A stretch of 10,818 bases of DNA from Rhodoferax sp. (GTDB lineage Bacteria; Pseudomonadota; Gammaproteobacteria; Burkholderiales; Burkholderiaceae_C): assembly GCA_029946045.1 (NCBI GenBank), contig JAQSDS010000467.1, positions 1 to 10,818 of the forward strand. The letters run 5' to 3'. Position 1 is the stretch's first letter, and each line of letters begins with the position of its first letter. The notes beneath the pieces were generated by a model. It made no database searches, was not told where the DNA came from, and worked only from the letters and a program-made list of their open reading frames with translations. The translations under genes and the position numbers were made by a program. Below, piece by piece: positions 1 through 8,378 of the stretch.

Positions 1-560
<560 letters not shown>

Positions 561-568
561 AAGACTGG

Positions 569-577
569 AATGTAGCA
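569..577 (-). promoter_or_regulatory. Candidate extended -10 element for the aroG leader transcript
   Basis: The minus strand reads TGC-TACATT at 577-569. This is an extended -10 (TGn) plus a hexamer matching TATAAT at 4 of 6 positions. There is no convincing -35 at 16-18 nt; a TTGTCA at 602-597 is 22 nt away. If used, transcription would begin near 562, one or two bases before the leader ATG at 560. Weak by sequence alone, but it is the best candidate in the short tldD-aroG gap. Confidence 0.35.
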
Positions 578-623
578 CAGTCGCATCAATCAAAAATGAC
601 AACATCGCTTGCGCGCATGCTCG

Positions 624-2084
624 TCAAGCGGTCCCGCCCACCGTCAGGCCATCGATCCGCAGCGTAGGTTGACCGACCCCGACCGGAACACTTTGCCCTT
701 CTTTACCGCAGGTGCCGACCCCGCTGTCAAGCTTCATGTCATTGCCGATCATGCTGACGCGTTTCAGGACTTCAGGCCCGCTGCCCACCAGGGTCGCACC
801 CTTGACCGGGTACAAGATCTTGCCGTTTTCCACCCAATATGCCTGGCTCGCCGAGAACACGAACTTGCCCGAGGTGATGTCTACTTGTCCACCACCGAAG
901 TTGGTGGCATACAGACCCTTCTTGATACTCGCCACGATTTCCTCAGGCGCCTTGTCGCCACCCAGCATGTAGGTGTTGGTCATGCGCGGAATCGGCACGT
1001 GAGCATAGCTTTCGCGGCGACCGTTGCCAGTGGGCTTGACCCCGGTCAAACGCGCGTTCATGGCATCCTGAATATAGCCTTTGAGAATGCCGTCTTCAAT
1101 GAGCACATTGCGCTGGCTGGCATGGCCTTCGTCATCGACGTTGAGTGAACCGCGCCGGTCATTGAGGGTGCCATCGTCCAGCACGGTCACTCCTTTGGCA
1201 GCCACACGCTGGCCAATTCGGCCACTGAAAGCACTGGAGCCCTTGCGGTTGAAGTCGCCTTCCAGGCCATGGCCAATGGCTTCGTGCAGCAAGATACCCG
1301 GCCAGCCAGCGCCGAGCACCACGGTCATTTCCCCCGCTGGAGCGGGTCGCGCCTCCAGATTGGTGAGCGCCGCCGATACCGCTTCATCGACATACTGACC
1401 GATCAGTGCATCATCAAAATAAGCAAAACCAAATCGCCCCCCACCGCCGGCTGAACCTACCTCGCGACGACCTTGTTGCTCTGCGATCACCGTCACACTC
1501 AGTCGCACCAGCGGGCGCACGTCGGCTGCCAGGGTACCGTCGGCACGCGCTACCAGCACCACGTCGTACTCAGCAGCCAGGCCCGCCATGACCTGTGCCA
1601 CGCGTGGATCTTTGGCGCGGGCCAGTTGCTCTACTTTTTCAAGCAGCTTGACCTTGGCGGTGCTGTCCAGGCTGGCAATGGGGTCAAGTCCGTTGTACAG
1701 GGTGCGCGAAGGCGCAATTTTTTTGGCAGGCACCCGTACCCGTCCACCCTGAGCGATGCCAGAAATGGACCGCACGGTTCGTGCCGCGTCCAGCAACGAG
1801 GCTTCAGAAATGTCATCTGAATAGGCAAAGGCCGTTTTTTCGCCGCTCACCGCACGCACGCCCACCCCCTGGTCAATCGAGAACGAGCCGGTCTTGACAA
1901 TGCCTTCTTCCAGGCTCCAGCCTTCCGAGCGGGTGTACTGAAAATACAGGTCCGCTTCATCCACCTTGTGCGCCTTGATCTCGGCCAGCGCGCGTGCCAA
2001 GTGGGATTCGTCCAAGCCGAATGGGGTCAACAAGAGGGACTTGGCAACAGCCAGACGTTCGAGGGTGGGTTCGCGTGAAATCAT
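624..2084 (-). CDS. tldD: Metalloprotease TldD
   Basis: TldD is the zinc-metallopeptidase subunit of the TldD/TldE (PmbA) complex. In E. coli it acts in the cytosol on unfolded peptides, including the microcin B17 precursor and the CcdA antitoxin. At 486 aa the length is normal. The zinc motif HEAIGH is at residues 267-272 (HExxxH type), followed by GLEGDFNRKGSSAFSG. The conserved late Cys, expected as third zinc ligand, is C459 in GTCGKEGQ. No signal peptide is visible. The ATG at 2084 lacks a strong Shine-Dalgarno sequence; the alignable domain begins within about 20 residues, so a nearby start is also possible. The partner tldE is not in the window. It lies 131 nt downstream of rodA, on the same strand. 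The gap shows no clear terminator, so co-transcription is possible. Confidence 0.95.
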   Translation of the reverse strand: MISREPTLERLAVAKSLLLTPFGLDESHLARALAEIKAHKVDEADLYFQYTRSEGWSLEEGIVKTGSFSIDQGVGVRAVSGEKTAFAYSDDISEASLLDAARTVRSISGIAQGGRVRVPAKKIAPSRTLYNGLDPIASLDSTAKVKLLEKVEQLARAKDPRVAQVMAGLAAEYDVVLVARADGTLAADVRPLVRLSVTVIAEQQGRREVGSAGGGGRFGFAYFDDALIGQYVDEAVSAALTNLEARPAPAGEMTVVLGAGWPGILLHEAIGHGLEGDFNRKGSSAFSGRIGQRVAAKGVTVLDDGTLNDRRGSLNVDDEGHASQRNVLIEDGILKGYIQDAMNARLTGVKPTGNGRRESYAHVPIPRMTNTYMLGGDKAPEEIVASIKKGLYATNFGGGQVDITSGKFVFSASQAYWVENGKILYPVKGATLVGSGPEVLKRVSMIGNDMKLDSGVGTCGKEGQSVPVGVGQPTLRIDGLTVGGTA

Positions 2085-2215
2085 CGCGCGATTCTAGGGC
2101 TTGAGGTGAATTCATCGCCGTGCTTGCGCAGCCCAACCCCTTGAACTGTGCGGCCACAGACAAGACAACAAATTTGCTGCACAAATCCTGGCCGGACCCG
2201 CAAGGTGTCAGCTTG

Positions 2216-3370
2216 TCAGGATTGCACCAGCCTTTTGGATTTGGCAATCGACATCAGAATGCCCAGGCCCAAGCCCAGGGTGACCATGGCCGTGCCGCCG
2301 TAGCTGACGAAAGGCAGCGGCACCCCCACCACCGGCAAAATGCCACTGACCATGCCCATGTTCACGAACGCATAGCAAAAGAAAATCATGGCCATCGCGC
2401 CGCCCAACAAGCGGGTGAACACGGTAGGGGCCTCCAGCGCAATCACCAACGCGCGCAACACCAAAAAGATAAAAGCGGCCATCAGCAACAAATTGCCAAA
2501 CAAACCAAATTCTTCCGAGAACGCCGCAAAAATAAAGTCTGTGGTTCGCTCCGGGATAAATTCCAGATGGGTCTGCGTCCCCTGCATGAAGCCCTTGCCC
2601 CAAAACCCCCCGGAGCCAATGGCGATCATGCCCTGAATGATGTGAAAACCCTTACCCAAAGGATCCCGTCCCGGGTCCAACAGCGTACACACCCGCTGCT
2701 GCTGGTACTCACGCAACAAGGGCCAACTGACGCCGTCGGCACATAACTCGGGCTCAAACACAACCAGCAAGCTGACGCCCAGCAAACCCAGAATCAAGGG
2801 AGGAGCCACCAGTTTCCAGCTCAAGCCTGCAAAAAATATGACCGACAAACCCGCCGCAAGCACCAGCAGCGAGGTGCCCAAATCCGGCTGCTTCATGATC
2901 AGCCCGACGGGCAGCATCAACAACAATCCGGCCACCAGAAAATCCAATGGCCGCAATTGACCTTCTCGCTTTTGAAACCACCAGGCAAGCATCAGCGGCA
3001 TCGCAATTTTGAGGATTTCACTGGGCTGAATGGTGACGCCCACATTGAGCCAACGCCTCGCGCCCTTTTTTGTGACACCAAAAACGGCCACGGCAATCAG
3101 CAACGCAACACCCAGGATATAGAGCGGAACGGCCAACGACATCAGACGCTGTGGCGGGATTTGTGCGACCACGAACATGATGAAACCAGCAATCAGCATG
3201 TTGCGCGCATGGTCTTCAAAGCGCGAACCATGGTCATAGCCGGAAGAATACATGGTCAACAGCCCGCCACAGACCAGGATGAACACGGCAAAGGCCAGCG
3301 GGCCGTCAAACCCTGCAAACCAGGGTGACAAACGGCGCAACAACGAGGGACGTTCAAAAACCAGTGACAT
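2216..3370 (-). CDS. rodA: Peptidoglycan glycosyltransferase RodA (SEDS family)
   Basis: Inner-membrane SEDS glycosyltransferase that polymerises lipid II into glycan strands for lateral wall growth, working with PBP2 and MreBCD. The 384 residues carry about ten hydrophobic segments. Family motifs in order: GARRWLNVG at 103-111, QPSEILKIAMP at 115-125, KQPDLGTSLL at 160-169, FIPERTTDFIFA at 271-282 and GILPVVGVPLPFVSYGG at 343-359. Asp278 in TTDF aligns with the catalytic Asp262 of E. coli RodA. Compared with E. coli there is an insertion of about ten residues near 208-219 (ELCADGVSW), which I recall from other Burkholderiales RodA proteins. The ATG at 3370 lies 9 nt after the dtd stop, which suggests co-transcription with dtd. 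No mre or PBP2 gene is next to it, although these often flank rodA. Confidence 0.96.
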   Translation of the reverse strand: MSLVFERPSLLRRLSPWFAGFDGPLAFAVFILVCGGLLTMYSSGYDHGSRFEDHARNMLIAGFIMFVVAQIPPQRLMSLAVPLYILGVALLIAVAVFGVTKKGARRWLNVGVTIQPSEILKIAMPLMLAWWFQKREGQLRPLDFLVAGLLLMLPVGLIMKQPDLGTSLLVLAAGLSVIFFAGLSWKLVAPPLILGLLGVSLLVVFEPELCADGVSWPLLREYQQQRVCTLLDPGRDPLGKGFHIIQGMIAIGSGGFWGKGFMQGTQTHLEFIPERTTDFIFAAFSEEFGLFGNLLLMAAFIFLVLRALVIALEAPTVFTRLLGGAMAMIFFCYAFVNMGMVSGILPVVGVPLPFVSYGGTAMVTLGLGLGILMSIAKSKRLVQS

Positions 3371-3379
3371 GGGGCCAGA

Positions 3380-3856
3380 TTATCGCGGGACGCCATCACC
3401 TGGCGGCACGCGCAAGGGTATCGTGACGGGCCCGTCGTTTTGCAGATGCACCTGCATGTCAGCCGCAAACACACCGGTTTGCACCGTCGGGTGCAAGGCT
3501 CTGGCTTGAGTCACGACATGATCGTACAAGCGCTTGCCATCATCGGGGGCAGCCGCTGCCGTGAAACTGGGGCGGTTACCACCTGAGGCATCAGCCGCCA
3601 GCGTGAACTGGCTCACCAACAACAGCCCACCCCGTTGCCCCAAGCCATCCATGTTTTGCACGCTGTAGTTCATTTTTTCGGCAGCGTCATTGAAGATGCG
3701 CAGCTTCAGGATTTTGGCCAGCAGCTTATCTCCCTGCACTTCGGTGTCACCACGCTCTGCACACAGCAACACCAGCAGGCCGGGGCCAATTTCACCAACC
3801 ACCGTACCAGCCACTTCAACCCGGGCGTGGCACACCCGCTGCAGCAGGGCCATCAT
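3380..3856 (-). CDS. dtd: D-aminoacyl-tRNA deacylase
   Basis: Cytosolic chirality-proofreading enzyme that hydrolyses D-Tyr and other D-amino acids (and Gly mischarged on tRNA-Ala) from tRNA. The 158 residues include the two diagnostic motifs of the DTD fold: SQFTLAAD at 82-89 and NDGPVTI at 140-146. These match the SQxxL and NxGPxT signatures that form the active site across the dimer. The N-terminus ALLQRV matches the family start (compare M-I-A-L-I-Q-R-V). Two adjacent ATG codons at 3856 and 3853 make the exact start uncertain by one residue. It follows tyrS after 53 nt and precedes rodA by 9 nt, so the three genes probably form one transcript. The tail after residue 148 (about 10 residues, PPGDGVPR) is slightly longer than in E. 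coli. Confidence 0.96.
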   Translation of the reverse strand: MMALLQRVCHARVEVAGTVVGEIGPGLLVLLCAERGDTEVQGDKLLAKILKLRIFNDAAEKMNYSVQNMDGLGQRGGLLLVSQFTLAADASGGNRPSFTAAAAPDDGKRLYDHVVTQARALHPTVQTGVFAADMQVHLQNDGPVTIPLRVPPGDGVPR

Positions 3857-3909
3857 GAGCGGGTGACCGGTCTACCAATTGGCATGGCGAAACAATTCTG
3901 GGGCAATGA

Positions 3910-5154
3910 TCAGGCCAGCGTGACGCGGGCAAACTTGCGCTTGCCGACCTGCAGCACATAGGTACCCGCACCCAACTTGAGCCCCTTGTCGCTCACTACC
4001 CCGGAGTCCAGACGCACGCCACCCCCGTCAATCAGCCGATTGCCCTCGCCGCTCGACGCTGCCAGTCCGGCACTTTTGAGGAGTGCCGCTATGCCGACAG
4101 GCGCGCCGTCTGGCGCCAGGGGCAAGGCCAACGCAATGATCTCGTCGGGAATACCACCTTTGCTGCGATTGATGAAATCCTGCTGGGCTGCGTCGGCAGC
4201 TGCAGCCGAATGGAAGCGGGTGGTGATTTCCTTGGCCAGCGCGACCTTAGCGTCTTTGGGGTTGCGCCCGGCCAGCACCTCCGCCCTCAAGGCGGCAATT
4301 TCAGCCTCGGACTTGAAGCTTAACAGTGTGTACCAGCGCCACATCAGCACGTCGGAGATGCTCAAAACCTTGGCAAACATGGTGTTGGCATCCTCGGAAA
4401 TACCGATGTAGTTGCCTTTGCTCTTGGACATCTTCTCGATACCGTCCAGGCCCTCGAGCAGAGGCATGGTCAGGATGCACTGTGGCTCCTGACCATATTC
4501 AGCCTGCAGATGACGCCCCATCAACAGATTGAATTTTTGATCCGTGCCCCCCAATTCCAGGTCACTCTTCAAGGCCACACTGTCGTAACCTTGCATCAGC
4601 GGGTACAGGAACTCATGCACGCTGATCGGTGTGCCAGCATGAAAGCGATCGTGAAAGTCATTGCGCTCCATCATGCGCGCCACGGTGTAGCGCGCCGCCA
4701 GTTCGATCATGCCGCGCGAACCCAATGCGTCACCCCACTCGCTGTTGTAGCGAATCTCGGTTCTTGACGGATCCAGCACCATGGAAGCCTGACGGTAGTA
4801 AGTTTGGGCGTTAAGCTCAATTTGCTCGCGCGTCAGCGGTGGGCGCGTGGTGTTGCGCCCTGAAGGGTCGCCGATCAGCGTGGTGAAATCGCCGATCAAA
4901 AAGATCACAGTGTGGCCCAAATCCTGCAACTGACGCAACTTATTGAGCACCACGGTATGGCCAATATGGATGTCAGGTGCCGTAGGGTCCAAACCGAGCT
5001 TGATACGTAGCGGCGTACCGGACGCCTCAGACTTGGCCAGTTTTTTCACCCAGTCATCCTGCGGAATCAGCTCTTCACAACCGCGTAACGTGACTGCCAA
5101 AGCCTCTTTGACACGATCAGATACAGAAAATTGAGGCGTTTTGGCGTTAGTCAT
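3910..5154 (-). CDS. tyrS: Tyrosyl-tRNA synthetase
   Basis: Class Ic aminoacyl-tRNA synthetase that activates Tyr with ATP and charges tRNA-Tyr. The 414 residues show the Rossmann-fold HIGH motif at 63-66 (PTAPDIHIGHT), the tyrosine-site region YPLMQGYDSVAL at 184-195, GGTDQKFN at 202-209, and the signature loop KMSKS at 241-245. The C-terminal part (about 355-410) looks like an S4-type RNA-binding domain (GLAASSGEGNRLIDGGGVRL). The KMSKS loop places it with the TyrRS type of many betaproteobacteria and not with the KFGKT type of E. coli TyrS. It is the first gene of a probable tyrS-dtd-rodA unit and is transcribed away from the M23 peptidase gene. The Shine-Dalgarno sequence before the ATG is weak (GGAAAA at 5163-5168). 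Confidence 0.97.
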   Translation of the reverse strand: MTNAKTPQFSVSDRVKEALAVTLRGCEELIPQDDWVKKLAKSEASGTPLRIKLGLDPTAPDIHIGHTVVLNKLRQLQDLGHTVIFLIGDFTTLIGDPSGRNTTRPPLTREQIELNAQTYYRQASMVLDPSRTEIRYNSEWGDALGSRGMIELAARYTVARMMERNDFHDRFHAGTPISVHEFLYPLMQGYDSVALKSDLELGGTDQKFNLLMGRHLQAEYGQEPQCILTMPLLEGLDGIEKMSKSKGNYIGISEDANTMFAKVLSISDVLMWRWYTLLSFKSEAEIAALRAEVLAGRNPKDAKVALAKEITTRFHSAAAADAAQQDFINRSKGGIPDEIIALALPLAPDGAPVGIAALLKSAGLAASSGEGNRLIDGGGVRLDSGVVSDKGLKLGAGTYVLQVGKRKFARVTLA

Positions 5155-5188
5155 AAGGGTTTTTCCGGATGCAGCGACTGGGGGAGGG

Positions 5189-5196
5189 TTTATACT
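5189..5196. promoter_or_regulatory. Candidate overlapping divergent -10 elements for tyrS and the M23 gene
   Basis: The 103-nt gap between the divergent tyrS and M23 genes holds the core TTTATACT. On the plus strand it offers TATACT at 5191-5196 and on the minus strand TATAAA at 5194-5189, each 5 of 6 matches to TATAAT. On the minus strand ATGACC (5219-5214) is a -35 candidate with a long 19-nt spacer. No good -35 is visible on the plus strand. If both are used, the two promoters would compete for the same few bases. Confidence 0.35.
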
Positions 5197-5225
5197 CCAA
5201 CGCTGTTTTGAACGGTCATTTTAAG

Positions 5226-5250
5226 TGGGCCGCCCCGCCCATTATTTTTG
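5226..5250 (+). other. Small GC-rich stem-loop with T-rich tail before the M23 gene
   Basis: TGGGC (5226-5230) pairs with GCCCA (5237-5241) around a 6-nt loop. A G-T and an A-T pair can extend the stem to 7 bp. It is followed by TTATTTTTG, up to 8 nt before the GTG at 5258. It resembles a weak intrinsic terminator or a hairpin that could affect translation start. The stem is short and the T tract interrupted, so its function is open. Confidence 0.35.
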
Positions 5251-5257
5251 AACTGTT

Positions 5258-6685
5258 GTGTCTTTCAGACAAGCCCCATCCAAGGACCCTCTTTTGATCA
5301 AGCTATTTAGCGCCGATGGACAGGTTTTTTCAAACGCTGTCGCCCAATGGCTAGCTCAACATCACAAACGCGTGACGGCCGTTGTTGCCGCCTTGCTGCT
5401 GGGTGGCGGAGGCGGCGCCTTTGCGGTGGCCTCACTGGCACCCGATGCCGCCGATGTGCCCGTGCGGGAAATGCTGGAAACAGTGCAGCCTTTGGCTTTT
5501 GCTGACTATAGCCGTGATGCTGCCCCTGCGTATGTGCTCTACCGCACTGATAGCACGCGTACCAGTGATACCGCCGACACCCTGCTCAAACGTCTGGGCA
5601 TTGACGATGCACAGGCTGCCGCTTATCTGCGCGCTGACAACAGTGCACGTCAGATTTTGTTGGGTCACAGTGGCCGTCAGCTTACCGCAGAAGCCCTGAG
5701 TGACCAGCGCCTGAACAAAATCACAGCCCGCTGGGCCGCCGACACCGACGGCGAATTCAGGCGCCTGATCATCGAGCGCAACGGCAATGGTTTCACCACC
5801 CGCACGGATACCGCGGCTTTGAGCGCCAGTAGCCAATTGGCCAGCGGAACCATTCAAAGCTCATTGTTCGCAGCCACTGATGAAGCAAAAATTCCCGATG
5901 CCATTGCAGTGCAATTGGCAGAGATTTTTTCGGGCGACATTGACTTTCGCCGAGAGCTGCGCAAAGGGGACCGATTTTCAGTGGTCTATGAAACGCTGGA
6001 AGGCGATGGCGAGCCGCTTCGCACCGGTCGCGTATTGAGCGCCGAGTTTGTCAATGCAGGCAAATCCTATCAGGCCATGTGGTTCAATGAATCTGTTACC
6101 GGACAAGCGGTGAGCGGCATGCAGTCGGGCAAACCCAGCAGCAAAGGCGGTTACTACACACTGGATGGCAAAAGTTTACGCCGTGCCTTCCTCAGCTCGC
6201 CGGTCGCCTTTTCGCGTGTCAGCAGCGGGTTTGCCATGCGCTTTCACCCGGTCCTGAAACAAATGCGCGCCCATCTTGGCACTGACTTTGCCGCCAGTAC
6301 CGGTACGCCTGCGCGCACCGTCGGCGATGGTGTGGTGACTTTCTCGGGCGTACAAAATGGCTACGGCAACGTTGTCTTTATCAAGCATCGCGGCGAGACT
6401 GAAACGGTGTATGCCCATTTGAGCCAGCTGTTGGTCAAGCGTGGCGACAAAGTAAACCAAGGTCAAACCATCGGTCTGGTCGGCTCGACGGGATGGGCGA
6501 CCGGTCCCCACCTGCACTTTGAGGTGCGCAACAATGGTGTCCAGCAAGACCCCATGAAAGTGGCCCAAAAAAGCGAAACTGTGCCAGTCACCGCGGCGGT
6601 CAAACCTGTTTTTGACCAATTGGCGCAACAAGCCCGTATCGCCTTGGCAGCCGCTGCCAGCATGGAAGTAAGCAGCGCGCAATAA
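5258..6685 (+). CDS. Membrane-anchored M23-family peptidoglycan endopeptidase (MepM-like)
   Basis: Predicted periplasmic zinc endopeptidase of the LytM/M23 family that cuts peptide cross-links in peptidoglycan. The 475 residues begin with a short cytosolic segment, then one hydrophobic segment at about 39-60 (VTAVVAALLL followed by glycines) that should anchor the protein in the inner membrane, then a long periplasmic linker. The catalytic domain spans about 325-435. The zinc ligands are visible as H339 and D343 in HLGTDFA and H420 in GPHLHFEVR; H387 (YAHLS) and H418 complete the active site, so it looks active and not a degenerate activator. The GTG at 5258 is the first possible start, because TGA lies in frame at 5249. 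A TTG at 5294 has a better ribosome site (AAGGA at 5282-5286, 7 nt away) and may be the real start, shortening the protein by 12 residues. It is followed after 21 nt by anmK, a probable operon. Confidence 0.93.
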   Translation: MSFRQAPSKDPLLIKLFSADGQVFSNAVAQWLAQHHKRVTAVVAALLLGGGGGAFAVASLAPDAADVPVREMLETVQPLAFADYSRDAAPAYVLYRTDSTRTSDTADTLLKRLGIDDAQAAAYLRADNSARQILLGHSGRQLTAEALSDQRLNKITARWAADTDGEFRRLIIERNGNGFTTRTDTAALSASSQLASGTIQSSLFAATDEAKIPDAIAVQLAEIFSGDIDFRRELRKGDRFSVVYETLEGDGEPLRTGRVLSAEFVNAGKSYQAMWFNESVTGQAVSGMQSGKPSSKGGYYTLDGKSLRRAFLSSPVAFSRVSSGFAMRFHPVLKQMRAHLGTDFAASTGTPARTVGDGVVTFSGVQNGYGNVVFIKHRGETETVYAHLSQLLVKRGDKVNQGQTIGLVGSTGWATGPHLHFEVRNNGVQQDPMKVAQKSETVPVTAAVKPVFDQLAQQARIALAAAASMEVSSAQ

Positions 6686-6706
6686 ACCACCTGGCTACTG
6701 CAGCTT

Positions 6707-7822
6707 GTGACGGAGTTATTCATTGGCCTGATGTCAGGCACCTCACTGGATGGGGTGGATGGCGTTCTGGCCGACTTCAGCACCACCCCGCTCACGGTGT
6801 ACGGCCATGCCAGCGCAGCACTTGCACCCGAACTGAAATCGGAGTTGCTGGCGCTCAACCAGCCCGGAGTCAACGAACTGCATCGCGCCGCTTTGGCAGC
6901 CAATGCGCTGATGCGTGTCTACGCCGACGTGGTCAGTCAACTGCTGTCCCGTTCGGCCATGGCGCCTGAGCAGATCCTGGCTATCGGCGCCCATGGACAG
7001 ACCGTCAGGCATCAACCCCAGATGCACGACGCCACCGGTTACACCCTGCAGCTGGCCAATCCGGCCCTGCTGGCCGAATTGACCGGCATCGATGTGGTGG
7101 CCGATTTCAGAAGCCGTGATATCGCCGCCGGTGGTCAAGGCGCGCCTCTGGTGCCCGCCTTTCACCAGGCTGTGTTTGGCAAGTCAGGTCAAACCATGGC
7201 CGTGCTCAACATCGGCGGCATGGCAAACCTGACGGTGCTGGGCCCTGCTTTGACGGATGATGTGCTCGGCTTTGATTGCGGCCCTGGCAACGTCATGATG
7301 GATGCCTGGTGTCAGCGCCATCGGGGGCTTGCCTTCGACGCCGACGGCGCCTGGGCTGCTAGTGGCCACGTACAGGCCGATCTGCTCAAGGCCATGTTGG
7401 CCGCGCCTTTTTTTGCCTTGCCACCACCCAAGAGCACCGGGCGCGATTTGTTCAGTCCGGCTTGGCTTGAGCTTCAACTCGGTGGGTTTGCCCATGCCGC
7501 GCCTGCCGATGTTCAGGCCACGCTAACCGAATTGACCGCGAGTAGCTGCGCCACCTGCGTCAGAGATTATGGATTTGACAGCAAACAACTCATTGTCTGC
7601 GGCGGTGGTGCCTTCAATGCACACCTGATGTCCCGACTCCAGGCACTGCTTCCAGGGGTAACCGTCCAGCCTTCCGATGAGCATGGTTTAGCTGCACAGC
7701 AGGTCGAAGCCACCGCCTTTGCCTGGCTGGCCCGCAAGACCATTCGGCGCGAAGCGCTGCGGCTGCAAAGCATCACGGGCACCCGAGGTGCCCGTGTTTT
7801 GGGTGCGATTTACCCGGCTTAA
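6707..7822 (+). CDS. anmK: Anhydro-N-acetylmuramic acid kinase
   Basis: Cytosolic kinase that cleaves the 1,6-anhydro ring of anhydro-MurNAc and phosphorylates it to MurNAc-6-phosphate with ATP, feeding recycled wall sugar back to metabolism. The 371 residues have the usual length. Motifs: GLMSGTSLDGVD at 7-18 (nucleotide binding), GAHGQTVRH at 94-102, DFRSRDIAAGGQGAPLVP at 133-150, NIGGMANLT at 168-176 and GFDCGPGNVMMD at 188-199. Asp190 in GFDCGPGN matches the catalytic Asp182 of E. coli AnmK. The C-terminus GARVLGAIYPA is typical. Translation starts at GTG 6707, in line with the family N-terminus; no clear ribosome site is seen, so coupling to the upstream M23 gene 21 nt away is likely. 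A terminator-like hairpin lies inside the last codons. Confidence 0.96.
   Translation: MTELFIGLMSGTSLDGVDGVLADFSTTPLTVYGHASAALAPELKSELLALNQPGVNELHRAALAANALMRVYADVVSQLLSRSAMAPEQILAIGAHGQTVRHQPQMHDATGYTLQLANPALLAELTGIDVVADFRSRDIAAGGQGAPLVPAFHQAVFGKSGQTMAVLNIGGMANLTVLGPALTDDVLGFDCGPGNVMMDAWCQRHRGLAFDADGAWAASGHVQADLLKAMLAAPFFALPPPKSTGRDLFSPAWLELQLGGFAHAAPADVQATLTELTASSCATCVRDYGFDSKQLIVCGGGAFNAHLMSRLQALLPGVTVQPSDEHGLAAQQVEATAFAWLARKTIRREALRLQSITGTRGARVLGAIYPA
7774..7800 (+). terminator. Terminator-like hairpin inside the 3' end of anmK
   Basis: Perfect 10-bp inverted repeat CACGGGCACC (7774-7783) and GGTGCCCGTG (7787-7796) with a 3-nt loop, followed directly by TTTT (7797-7800). It has the shape of an intrinsic terminator but lies in the coding region, ending 22 nt before the anmK stop codon. 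Only four T follow, so efficiency may be low. The same bases encode the conserved C-terminal TGTRGARV, so coding constraint may explain part of the symmetry. Confidence 0.45.
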
Positions 7823-7827
7823 GCCGG
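7814..7827. repeat. 14-bp perfect palindrome across the anmK stop codon
   Basis: CCGGCTTAAGCCGG reads the same on both strands and contains the anmK TAA at 7820-7822. As RNA it could form a 5-bp stem with a TTAA loop, followed by only TTT on the plus strand. It lies between the convergent anmK and erpA ends and may help end both transcripts, but the missing T run makes this weak. Confidence 0.4.
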
Positions 7828-7841
7828 TTTACACCGCTTGA

Positions 7842-8204
7842 TCAGGAAAAGCTTGAGCCGCAACCACAGGTGGTGGTGGCATTGGGGTTTTTGATAACAA
7901 ACTGCGCACCCTGCAGGTCTTCCTTGTAATCGATCTCTGCGCCAACCAGATACTGGTAGCTCATGGCATCGATCAGCAAGGAAACACCGTTCTTGGTCAT
8001 GGTGGTGTCGTCATCGTTGGTGATTTCATCAAACGTGAAACCATACTGAAAACCCGAGCAGCCGCCACCCTGCACAAACACGCGCAGCTTCAGATCAGGA
8101 TTACCTTCTTCGGCAATCAGGTCAGCCACTTTGGCTGCCGCACTGTCGGTAAACAAAATCGGGGCGGGCATCTCGGTCTGAATGTCTTCGGCAACGGCGC
8201 TCAT
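7842..8204 (-). CDS. erpA: Iron-sulfur cluster insertion protein ErpA (A-type carrier)
   Basis: Cytosolic A-type carrier that receives Fe-S clusters from the assembly machinery and inserts them into target enzymes. The 120 residues show the three invariant cysteines: C49 in [11 protein letters not shown], and C113 and C115 in the C-terminal CGCGSSF. Length and the N-terminal extension before [11 protein letters not shown] fit ErpA better than IscA, which is shorter. The ATG at 8204 has a strong Shine-Dalgarno sequence, AAGGAG at 8211-8216, 6 nt away. It is a single gene between convergent anmK and the rpsI terminator. An A/T-rich stretch at 8221-8270 with a TTGATCAA palindrome (8246-8253) probably holds its promoter, but I cannot assign -35 and -10 boxes or an IscR site with confidence. 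Confidence 0.95.
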   Translation of the reverse strand: MSAVAEDIQTEMPAPILFTDSAAAKVADLIAEEGNPDLKLRVFVQGGGCSGFQYGFTFDEITNDDDTTMTKNGVSLLIDAMSYQYLVGAEIDYKEDLQGAQFVIKNPNATTTCGCGSSFS

Positions 8205-8378
8205 GAAGTTCTCCTTTAATTGGCAATGACAAATGGTACAGTAATTTGATCAAGTTTTATCCTGAACCTTATTTGCCGCTAGTACCAGTGTGGTTTTTTT
8301 CAGTTCACGCAGCCATCAGCGGACACGCGCAGCGCGCCATCCAGCTGGTCTGCCGCGCATTTCCCAGACTCACAATGC

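Noticed and set aside
609..1148. Long open frame (179 codons) on the plus strand
   Set aside because: It is antisense to the well-supported tldD gene, shows no recognisable domain, and open antisense frames are common in GC-rich genes.
2085..2215. Possible terminator or small gene between rodA and tldD
   Set aside because: Only short, imperfect repeats (for example a 5-bp ATTTG/CAAAT stem) without a T tract, and no ORF with a ribosome site.
2120..2746. 208-codon open frame on the plus strand
   Set aside because: It is antisense to rodA and the gap after it; the low-complexity His/Gln/Arg-rich translation shows no family features.
8246..8253. TTGATCAA as an FNR-type site upstream of erpA
   Set aside because: The FNR consensus TTGAT-N4-ATCAA needs a 4-nt spacer that is absent here.
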